The position numbers and the translations under genes are program-made. The notes under the pieces were generated by a model, which searched no databases, was not told where the DNA came from, and saw only the letters and a list, made by a program, of their open reading frames with translations. Below are positions 47,753 to 58,067 of a stretch of DNA of 64,000 nt, in pieces. The DNA comes from Kudoa neothunni (lineage: Eukaryota > Cnidaria): the NCBI GenBank assembly GCA_964304625.1, contig OZ199839.1, positions 2,046,001 to 2,110,000 on the forward strand, read 5' to 3'. Every line of letters begins with the position of its first letter. Position 1 is the stretch's first letter.

Positions 47753-48942
47753 TAAACCCCCAAGAATTTTGGGGTCTGTTGGACCCCAAACCATAATTAA
47801 TTTATCCAGTGTTATGCATGTAATAACGAGAAATTCGTATAATTCTAACTAATCTCCTAACATTCAATAATGTTCGTTTTTTGAAAATCTTCAGCCGAAT
47901 GAATGAAAATTAGATGTAGAACAAAAATTATCCTCTAAGGACTTTGAGATCCAATGGGCCCCATAACGTTTTTTGGTCAGTATGCTTTAAAAATAAATAC
48001 AAATGTACCTATACAAGTAATTTTAATTTTATTTACATAATGATTTAGAAATATGTTATGAAATTAATAAATTAATGCTTGTTTTTCGTAAGGATTTAAT
48101 TATTGACGTGTGACCGTTAATTAAAATAGCTACGGTAAACTTTCATTTACACTTAAAAAATAAATATAATCTATTTGAATAAATTTAATAATTAGAGTTA
48201 GTCCTCTTTTAAATGAAATTGTCCAAAAAATTGGTATATTTGATTATTTATTCACGAATTATGTTTGTGAAAAGACGTGAAGCAATCTAGGATGCTTTCA
48301 ACATGCTGAATACAATAGAAAGTGAGGGCAGGCGGCTTTTTCATGAAATTCGCTGTACCGATTCTAGATATCATCGATTCACTGAAACCCTACATAATAC
48401 CACTCTTGCTGATTATAGGATCGTTGGTATTCCCATATTCCACCAATTCAGCGGACGTTTCAGATAATTCCGTACAGATTTCTTCAAATTCACTTCCAAA
48501 AGATAGAAATTCATTAAGACACTTATCAGTTACACTCATTTTTTGTGCGGGCACGCGGGGTCGGTGGCATTATTTGTACAGAGTAACAATATGCTCTTGA
48601 ACAATAATTCAGAATATTAAATAGAATATTTTTACTAAAAAATATTAGTCATAAAGTAAATAAACCTAAATTGTTTAATTCTCAAAAATTTAGTATTATT
48701 CCTCTACGGTTTTACACAACAATCGCTTGCGATCCAGCCCGACACAATACCGACGAGATTACAACGGATTAATTCCACAAACGTTCGTCTCTTTTCTCCA
48801 ACTTTGGTCGACAGAAATTTTTTAAACCGAATAAAATGATATATCTATATTTATTAAGTTAATCCGTCAGATAAAAAACTGGGGTCTTCGGATCCCAAAA
48901 GTCTTCGAAGGATGGTCGTTTTCGCTTACCTTAGAGGGTTAA
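47753..48942 (-). mobile_element. piggyBac-like non-autonomous element, inverted pair copy 1
   Basis: 1190 bp, nearly identical in reverse to 56347-57520. The right end is TTAGAGGGTTAA (TTAA 48939-48942). The left end is TAAACCCCCAAGAATTTTGG, with the TTAA mutated to TAAA. Subterminal GGGGTC/GACCCC and GGATCCC motifs sit in both ends, like other piggyBac-type elements in this window. On the minus strand from 48539 it carries the same 49-codon acidic reading frame as copy 2. The longer frame on the plus strand is antisense to it and hydrophobic, so probably accidental. Confidence 0.8.
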
Positions 48943-49105
48943 CATAAAATTACAAATGCCTATATAGTATTAGAATTCCATGAGAAATCTTAGGTTTAGA
49001 ATATAGAATTAATAATAAATAAAAAATAAAGGAAATAGAACAATATTGATATGGCTGAAAAAATTGAGAAAAATCTGGTAAAAATATATAAACCCTAAAA
49101 AATGA

Positions 49106-51973
49106 CTAAAAATTGGACACATCAATTGAGCTAAGAATGTTGTTGATATTGTCGGAGTTGAGGTCCCAGATTGGTGAATGTTCGGAGTAACAATCGTTGT
49201 AAAGATTGAATATTTTTTTGAAGGATTCAATGATAAGTCCATGGGTTCTAGTCCATAGGATCTTAATCAAAAAATTGATTATTCACAAAAACAGTAGCTA
49301 ACTTGAATACCACTCTAAGATTATCGTCAACAAAGCATTTGGAGATTTGTTTGGCAATAGTTTCAATAATTTTTTTCATCTAAATCGATTCAAACAAAAA
49401 TAATAATGGCAGGAAATATTGATAAAGGTGAAAATTAAAAGAATCGAATTGTGGATCAAATATTTACATCCTTGAAGGTGAATTGACCAATAATCTTATT
49501 CAGCTGTACAACACTGTGGGCGGATTGGATGCTGATTTCTGACTCTTTCACTCCACGTTTTATCGATATTTCGATAGCATGAAAATAATTCTATAATGGA
49601 TCTATTCGTACGAAAACATACACGAAAATATACAAAAATAGGTTTGAGATATTCGTTGGTGCCTGCATTGATAAAACGATTCAACGCAGTTTCGTAGTGA
49701 GTTTTGGCTTCCTTCCGCAAAAACAAAAACCAAGGACCTTTGACTTTTTGACAAAAGTCGCTGAGATGAAGCAGGTTCTCTTTGAATAACAATAAAACTG
49801 ATTGTTACTATTATCCACAACAACACATACCAACTCTAACAGCTTCTTGTTTGAGAGCATTTTCATTTTCGGAGGAATAGTTTTCAACAGATAGGATGGT
49901 TATTTGGTGAAACTCCTTGTAGATCTGTTCCAATTGTGGACATCGAAGATCCAAATTTTCAGGCAGAATTTGTTCGGCTGCAATAATAAAATCCTCAAAT
50001 TGAGTAACCACGGTAGTAATAGTATGAGGGCGTCTTGCTTTGTTTGTTTTATTGCTATCTTCAATCGAAGCATAATACCACTTGAATATATCATTCAATT
50101 TATCTAGGATGAGATCGAACCAAGTTTGATAGAGAGTCAATAGGAAGGTGTATTCGGGGTTGGAGAGTGACTTGATAAGAAAATACAATCGATTCGCAAT
50201 GTAAATGTGTAGAATAGGTGCTTTTTTGAATATGGTTTCAAGAAAGTTTTTAATCATATCGTCAAGGAAGCCGAATTCTTGACTGAGTATGGATTTCATC
50301 AGTAGAAGGCCTAATTTGGAGGAGGCATACTCTTGGGTTTTTGACGCATGATCATCATCATTACTTGTAGGGGGTATATTGGGATTGGAAGCGTTTGAGG
50401 TGGTGGGATTGACATTGAGAGAGAAAAATTCGTTACAAAATTTTATCTCTTTAGTCACCGCAGACTCCAGCAAATCAAAATATTTGTCGAAATAAGACTT
50501 GAAATCGTTTATCGCACTCAAATTGCCCTCATCAAGTTTAACAAATAAGGCGCATTCTTTGTTGGTTTTGTTTAGAGTGGTGCTGTGGGTGTGATGCAGT
50601 TGAAGGGCGGTTAAAGAATTGATTTTTTGTAGTACAATTCTAGTGAGGCCGTCAATCTGTTTCTCATACAATCTACTGAATGAAACACAGTAGCATGTGT
50701 AGAGCTCACTGAACTGGCTGGCGTGAATCAAACGAACCAACGCAATCACCGGTGAAAATAACTTCAAACTTCGATGCAACTTGAAATGATTTGCCATAGC
50801 GATATCCTTTGAGATAACGCTGTTTTCCGTGTTGTTTGCGTAATTTTTTATTTTTTGCACTAGATTAGCCGTGATATTCTGAACAAAAGTGCTCGCACAA
50901 GAGGACACAAGATTGTACTGTGATTTGAAATGAGGAATTGACTTCACAGCATCTGGTATTTTTACTTGGAAAACCCTAACAAAACTATGCAAGGCAGCCA
51001 TTGTTTTTTCGATATTCTCATCGTAGTTGTTCTCCTGTGCGTACTGCATTATTTCGTCAGGCACATCCAAGCATGTGACGTATTTGTCGAGAGCCTCTAG
51101 GAGGCTTTTTTGATTTTGCACCCTCAACTCACGATCACTATCCACCATTTCAAGTTCCTTGATTTGATTTCTAAGGTCCAACAATTCCGCGTCATATCCA
51201 TCGAATATTTGATACATACTCTCCACACATTGGATCATATCATCCAATTGGTTGGTCACTTGTGTGCAATTGTGCTGCGACATCATGATGGTTTCTAGAT
51301 TGCCCCATTTAATGTCATCCAAGGACTCAACAAGAGTGTCAGTAAATTCTGCAAAATTGCTGATTTGGCGATGATATTTGGCAAGTATTTCCAACAGCAA
51401 CTCCTCATCTTCAATCATTATATTTTTTCTGGCAGCAGCACCAGTTGTGATTCCGGCTGAGATTTGGTCATTGCTGGTATTTAACTGATCTAGATCCTGC
51501 TGTTCTGAAGAAAGCAACAATTTAGCTCCTAAATCTGTGGCTGACTGCGGAGGAATGATTTTGTTAGGGAAATTTTTAAACACCGGCATCGCTGCCAAAT
51601 ATCGTTGACAATAATCACACAAGTTATCTATAAAATCTTTTTTCTCTCCAGCAATCACCACATGATAACTCACACTATGGCCATCATTGAAACTACACTC
51701 AAATTCGTTGGAAACAACATTCAATTTGGAATCACACACGCTCAGCTCTTCTAACAAATCCACATGAACTCTTTTCATTTTTAACTTCTCGTCAACTTTA
51801 ATTAACGACAGTTTTGGTGAAAATGGTGGACTACTGTTGATACTCAATGTCAAATAGCAATCCACCTTTTTCTTGTTAATTTTCCCATTGTTTATCACTT
51901 TTATCCCACATATCAACTTTTCTCCCAACTGTTCAAATATTCCTTTTTGTAATAGTGATTTTTCGTCACTCAT
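49106..51973 (-). CDS. EXOC1: Exocyst complex component 1 (Sec3)
   Basis: Sec3 is the exocyst subunit that marks the plasma membrane (PIP2 and Rho-type GTPases) for tethering of secretory vesicles. Five exons on the minus strand: 51973-49831, 49779-49634, 49590-49468, 49379-49303, 49247-49106; 876 residues (human 894). The N-terminal PH-like Sec3 domain opens LLQKGIFEQLGEKL (human ALQRDIFTPNDERL). A coiled-coil region follows around DLRNQIKELE, and a long helical Sec3 C domain carries FEDFIIAAEQIL, KEAKTHYETALNRFI, VVQLNKII, DDNLRVVFKT and FNLYNDCYSEHSP, each matching human in order. Introns are 51, 43, 88 and 55 nt. The ATG at 51973 gives the human-like start; the frame is open up to an ATG at 52048, which would add 25 residues. 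The gene lies between two inverted piggyBac-like copies. Confidence 0.9.
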
Positions 51974-52048
51974 TCCGTTGGACCAAACAAAAAAATCACA
52001 ATCCCAACAAACGAAACGGAAATTTATGAGTTTTAATTGCGTGCGCAT

Positions 52049-52946
52049 GATATAAACCTACTATCGAGTTGTCAATCAAACTTTGCACTTATTTTTTGCT
52101 GTTTACAAATAATATTGAATCATAATTTCCGCAATTTTTTCACTCAATATGACAACGTTTTAAAAATAGAATTGCGTGCGCATAGTTATAAAAAATAACT
52201 AACTTCATGATTCCTTTCGCTTAATGTCATGTGATACGTTAAATATATTTGATCTAATTTTTCTAAGTGACGATAAAATGATTGAAATGTTATTTTAGTT
52301 AGTATAATGATGTTTTAACATCGTAACACATTTTGTAACCAGAAAAGGACAAAGTAGTAAAACTCCTCTTATAAGAGGGAAAATAATACAAATTTAATAT
52401 TCTGGATATGCAATAAAATAATTATTTAAATAATGTGGGTGTGGCGGCTAAGCCTATTAACAATTATTATTTTGCGCGAGTCGCATAGCGTGTCAGTTTT
52501 TTGAATCTGTCCTTTGTGCTGCCGCTTCAGTGAGTTTAATTTTTTGGCTAATTTAAAAACAAAATCTTTATAAGCTGCGCCCAGGATCGACAACTTTTGA
52601 TTATTCTCCCTGATTTAAGTGTCACCATTTTAACATTAACATTAATTATTTGTTTAATTAATTTAATATTGATATTAATTAGAATTTAAATTATACTTTT
52701 TAGATTTAATAGAGTTACCCGATTGTTAGTTCATATTATGATATCAGTAAAAAAATATATTATTTAATTATTTGAAAATCTTTATTAGAAAAAGAATCTA
52801 GATTGAACCTCTTCAATATCGGTGTATACTTAAAGAAACTTGAGATTTAACCTAATATAGTTGTGTAATATTACATAATTTTATTTTTCTGCATATAATT
52901 CAATTTAATTTTAATTAACTCAAATAGAAAGATACTAATGAAATTA
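52049..52946. other. EXOC1 5' flank
   Basis: Non-coding AT-rich DNA between the EXOC1 start and a pogo-like element. The presumed EXOC1 promoter region; no defined element. Confidence 0.5.
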
Positions 52947-55136
52947 CAGTGCAACCTCGGACTTCGATCATAATTCGTTCTAGAAATGTGTGAATTCCGA
53001 ATAATTTTCGTTCGTGAAAAATAATTAAAATTAATTTAATCCGTTACCGCGAAACAAATAAGTGACTGTTTTTATACTTATTTATGATAAAAGATTTATA
53101 CCTTGTGTTTATAAAATGAAACATAGGATAAATATTTTTTGGATGTCATACGATAGATTTTAAAAGTTTCTTTTTCGATGACGTTTGCATGATTTGATTG
53201 AGAGAATCGTCATCTAGAGTTCCAATTCCTTCTATGTGTTTTGCTCCAACTCAATGCTTCCCAACCTTTTTTAGCCGTGACCCATATTTTTTCAAACAAA
53301 TATCCGATGACCCACGTAAATATTGTAAGTGATTGCTAGAATTAAAAGTTATTCTTTAAATTATATTTTTATCCATTATTATATATGATAATTTATATTG
53401 TATACTTTATCATAATTATTTTTAAACTGTTAATCTTGAAATATTGTTCAGTATTAATTTTACTGGAATTTTAAAGTAATAATATTTCACTTGAACTCAA
53501 TATTATTGAACCATCAAGCTACTCCCATATTCACTTATCACTTGGTTTTCAATGATTCTCGTGATATTCTCGCATTTTAATTATTTTAAATATAATTTTT
53601 CTATTTGTAGTATTTATTATTAGTTATTTTTACAAAATTAGTTGTTGGGCTCAATGATATAAATAAAAATTAAAAAATTATTAGTATTTGTTAAAACTTC
53701 TCCTCCACATTCAATGCAATGAACACAAAATGTTTTTATTTATAATTTCTCTCTATCCATGTAAAATATTTAGTCACATATTTTGAATGATTTCTTTTAA
53801 ATTCAATGAAATATAATTATAATTTTCAATGTCTTTCATATAACGCGGTTTTAGAATAATCGGGAATTCACCCTATTTCATGTAAATGCGCATGCTTCAT
53901 TCACTATATATTGGTTCTTGGTGTAAAATACGTTTTTGTTCTACAAATGGTATACTATCAATATCATAATTTTATTTAAAAACAAATTATTTAGGTTTTC
54001 ACTTTTTTTAAATTAATTTTGTAGTTAAAACAAAAATATAAGTTCATTATTTCCCATCAATTGTCTTGACGATTTAATTTTCTTTATTGAGTCTAACATA
54101 TGTAAAAAAAATATATGTGCAATTTAAAATGTTTTAAAATAATTCGTTCAACTTTTGTTCGTAAATTAAAATTGGTGCATATTCCAATACTTTCTTATTT
54201 TTTAAGTATAAGCACATTATTTATCAAAGTTGAATCTTTTAGAAATTAAGTCTAGTTCTATAATAATTTTCTGTTCAATAAAATATTTTAATATTTATTT
54301 CGTTTATCATAAATAATACGACTGAAAAAAAATTGTAAAAAATATCGTTTGGATGTAAGAATTATATTTTCTTGAATAATTACGAGCACATTACTTTGAG
54401 GAATAAAAATCTTTAATTTCATCTAAAATGATGTTATGAACTAACGAAATTCTTCTTATAGAAGAATTTCAGATGGATAACGCTTATACTTTTTAGATTG
54501 GGGGTTTTAATTCCACGAGGAAACCGAAGTGTTGTAAATGGCTTCAGTTTTAACAGTTAATTTTAATGTTCAGCATACTCTCTTAAAATATTCGCTTCAT
54601 GTAAATATATTTTGAAAAGTTTCATCTAATTATTAAATAATGAAAAATTGAAAAACTTATGAAATCACACCGCTTCGTACCATGAAATCAAATAGGTCCA
54701 AGAAATAGGTTAATAGTTACGTTTCTAAAATTTAATGAATAGAAAAATTAAATCACATATGTGTTTGATTTTTATTTGAATGAATATTCGTTTTTACCGA
54801 AAAAAAGAACGAAAGAATGAATATTGTCTGCTTAGGAAACATGTTGACCGTTCTAGGTCGCATGGTGAGATTAGTTTTTTACCATTCCCCATCTTGATAT
54901 ATGATCTGCTACTCATTAAATAACAATATATAACTTAATTCAATAAATCTTAAGTCCAAATTAGTCAGAAAATTTTTCAAGACCCAAACAAAATCTTTCA
55001 TGACCCACATGTGGGTAAAATTGCTCCAACTGGGTTTTTTCTGAATATCCATTCTATATGTGTTCGAGCTCACAAGTTTTTCTGACTCCAAATTTTTGGA
55101 CGAACTCCGATTTGTACGATCTCTGAGGTTGCACTG
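52947..55136. mobile_element. pogo/Tigger-like element, host of a nested hAT
   Basis: Termini CAGTGCAACCTCGGACTTCG and, inverted, CAGTGCAACCTCAGAGATCG are flanked by TA (52945-52946 and 55137-55138), as in Tigger-type elements. After removing the nested 1.8-kb hAT-like insertion only about 410 bases remain, so this is a MITE-sized derivative. No transposase sequence was found. Confidence 0.75.
53252..55023. mobile_element. hAT-like element nested in the pogo-like element
   Basis: 1772 bp flanked by perfect 8-bp duplications CTCCAACT (53244-53251 and 55024-55031). It starts CAATGCTTCCCAACC and ends, inverted, CAATTTTACCCACATGTGGG. GTGACCCA and ATGACCCAC motifs are repeated near both ends. Very AT-rich inside, with no transposase recognised. 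The perfect duplication makes this insertion well supported and relatively young. Confidence 0.8.
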
Positions 55137-55138
55137 TA

Positions 55139-56346
55139 TTGTAAATATCGTTCTCTTCAAGTACGAGAGTTAACCCCCTAATGTACTGAAATTCAACTGC
55201 GTTTCAATGAACACTACGGTAGAAAAACACGCGAATTTTTATTTTATTATTCGGTACAAAAAAGTTACATAAGAAGTAATATTTTAGATTTTACTGGATA
55301 GAAAACGAGAATCAAATGTTACTGAGTAATTAATTTCGTTCATATTCTCGTCAATCTTAAGCATACCACTTTCATCGAAAACTGTCGCATTAACATTAAG
55401 TATGATTTACTATGCATTTTTCTAATTAAAGCCTTTAAAATTCGAATATTAATAGGAAGTGACTGTTTTTATGGTATATAATATTAGGGTGACATTAATT
55501 TCGATTATATTTGATTATTTCTGACCCATAAAAACCGAAAGGTAGGCCAGAATTAAGTAAACATAGCATATTTCAAAAAATAAAATCGGTAAACAGCTTG
55601 TAATTAAGAGTTGGTGGGATTAAAAATTTCTAATGCGCAAGCTTACATGTCGTTTAGGTTTAAATTGTAAAGTGCCAATAGCCTCTGCCATGTTTAAATA
55701 TACATGATAGAACAAAACTATCGTTAAATAATAATTATTATTTAATTATTTATACTTAGGAATTTATCGTATATTAATCATTTATGTTTTTCCATAAATC
55801 AACAAATTTTGAATCGGAAGAATTAAATAATAGTAGTTTAATATATATCACATGATTTAATTATCTATTCCTCACCATTTTTTGGAAGTGGTTAATAAAT
55901 GATTTCATTGTTTTATTCCTAATTTAATCATTTATATTATTTTCAATTCGAACACAAGAATATTAAATATTTTTAGGTCAGGTTAAAAATAATGGCTTAA
56001 TTAATGATATAAATTTACCAATCCTAGAGTAATTTAATTTCCAATAAAAACCGAGAGAATAATCGTAAAAACGCTCCCCTTATAGAAACCTTGTCGATTG
56101 TATAGGATTTGTATAATTTTTTTTCTATACAAGTGGGAACCTTACCCCAACTAACTTGGAAGCTCACATTAATTGACTATGTTTTATCAACGAACTATTT
56201 ATTTCAATGTAATTAAATTAAAATAAATTATTACAAATACTAATATATATTCTACAACAAGTAAATTTTACAAAAATTGGTCTTGCCTACTGTTACTTTA
56301 TTAATACTATATATTATTCGCCCTTAGAAATATATGCAATTAACAT
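55139..56346. other. Intergenic, with a diverged hairpin repeat
   Basis: No gene. Around 55513-55575, TTGATTATTTCTGACCC and GGCCAGAATTAAGTAAA form a diverged member of the hairpin-repeat family, and GTGCCAATAGCC at 55673 matches the flank of the 23441 copy. Confidence 0.45.
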
Positions 56347-57520
56347 TTAACCCTCTTAGGTCGGCGAAAACAATCATCCTCAAAAGAACCTAGTTTTTTA
56401 TCTGACGGATTAACTTAATAAATATAGATATATCATTTTATTCGGTTTAAAAAATTTCTGTCGGCTAAAGTTGGAGAAAAGAGACGAACATTTGTGGAAT
56501 TAATCCGTTGTAATCTCGTCGGTATTGTGTCGGGCTGGATCGCAAGCGATTGTTGTGTAAAACCGTAGAGGAATAATACTAAATTTTTGAGAATTAAACA
56601 ATTTAGGTTTATTTACTTTATGACTAATATTTTTTAGTAAAAATATTCTATTTAATATTCTGACTTATTGTTCAAGAGCATATTGTTACTCTGTACAAAT
56701 AATGCCACCGACCCCGCGTGCCCGCACAAAAAATGAGTGTAACTGATAAGTGTCTTAATGAATTTCTATCTTTTGGAAGTGAATTTGAAGAAATCTGTAC
56801 GGAATTATCTGAAACGTCCGCTGAATTGGTGGAATATGGGAATACCAACGATCCTATAATCAGCAAGAGTGGTATTATGTAGGGTTTCAGTGAATCGATG
56901 ATATCTAGAATCGGTACAGCGAATTTCATGAAAAAGCCGCCTGCCCTCACTTTCTATTGTATTCAGCATGTTGAAAGCATCCTAGATTGCTTCACGTCTT
57001 TTCACAAACATAATTCGTGAATAAATAATCAAATATGCCAATTTTTTGGACAATTTCATTTAAAAGAGGACTAACTCTAATTATTAAATTTATTCAAATA
57101 GATTATATTTATTTTTTAAGTGTAAATGAAAGTTTACCATAGCTATTTTAATTAACGGTCACACGCCAATAATTAAATCCTTACGAAAAACAAGCATTAA
57201 TTTATTAATTTCATAACATATTTCTAAATCATTATGTAAATAAAATTAATATTACTTGTATAGGTACATTTGTATTTATTTTTAAAGCATACCGACCAAA
57301 AAACGTTATGGGGCCCATTGGATCTCAAAGTCCTTAGAGGATAATTTTTGTTCTACATCTAATTTTCATTCATTCGGCTGAAGATTTTCAAAAAACGAAC
57401 ATTATTGAATGTTAGGAGATTAGTTAGAATTATACGAATTTCTCGTTATTACATGCATAACACTGGATAAATTAATTATGGTTTGGGGTCCAATAGACCC
57501 CAAAATCCTTAGAGGATTAA
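56347..57520 (+). mobile_element. piggyBac-like non-autonomous element, inverted pair copy 2
   Basis: 1174 bp bounded by TTAA on both sides (56347-56350, 57517-57520). The ends are TTAACCCTCTTAGG and, inverted, TTAATCCTCTAAGG, with subterminal GACCCCA motifs. It is nearly identical in reverse orientation to 47753-48942, differing by scattered substitutions and small indels. One short acidic reading frame (56733-56882) is the only coding feature. Confidence 0.83.
56733..56882 (+). pseudogene. Short acidic frame, likely N-terminus of a lost piggyBac transposase
   Basis: 49 codons beginning MSVTDKCLNEFLSFG, rich in Glu, Ser and Asp (FEEICTELSETSAELVE), ending at TAG. The same peptide is kept without change in the inverted copy (minus strand, 48539-48390). 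piggyBac transposases start with an acidic, disordered segment like this, so the frame is probably the stub left after deletion of the rest. Function as a free peptide is possible but unsupported. Confidence 0.45.
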
Positions 57521-58067
57521 AGTAACCACCGAGAAACAAGTAAATCGGAATTTTTTACGTCGAACATACAATAATTGATGTCCTGTCTTTCCATTTTCCG
57601 TTAATAATCCATCCAAATGCCATTGAAAAAAATATTTCTGTTTAAGTCGGCTATTTGATTAAACAAAAAATTTTTAATTAAATATTAGAAAATATGTATA
57701 TATTGTTTAATATAAGCAAATATAAATTGATATAAATTAAAGTTCTAATTGAGAACAATTAAATTATGATATAATTTAATATATCGTCATATAGTCCGAA
57801 CTAAGAATGCCCGTTACTCATTTTTCATGAGAGCCTCAGGTGAACTAAAAGATAAAAACATTATTTATTATAATATTGATAGTCATGCATTAGAAAATGC
57901 TAATAATCTGTAATAATAAACAGAAAGTAAAACTTTGATATGAAAATATCAAAAATCACAAAACTATGATGTGAACTAAGTGAAAGGTGTATGTTTTGGA
58001 TGTAGAAATGGATATAATTATTGAATATCTTAATTTCTGAAAAGAGAAATCAGGCAGACGTGCAATC
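57521..58067. other. Calcineurin 3' flank
   Basis: Non-coding AT-rich DNA between a transposon end and the calcineurin stop codon (minus strand). Nothing further seen. Confidence 0.5.

Noticed and set aside
48322-48600. A 92-codon hydrophobic open frame present twice (also 56672-56950, minus)
   Set aside because: It is antisense to the acidic frame of a piggyBac-like MITE and has no family resemblance; its duplication is explained by the repeated element.
49106-51973. First taken as COG3, a Golgi tethering subunit of similar length
   Set aside because: The N-terminal block LLQKGIFEQLGEKL and the C-terminal series KEAKTHYETAL, DDNLRVV and NLYNDCYSEHSP match Sec3/EXOC1 in order, and total length agrees with EXOC1.
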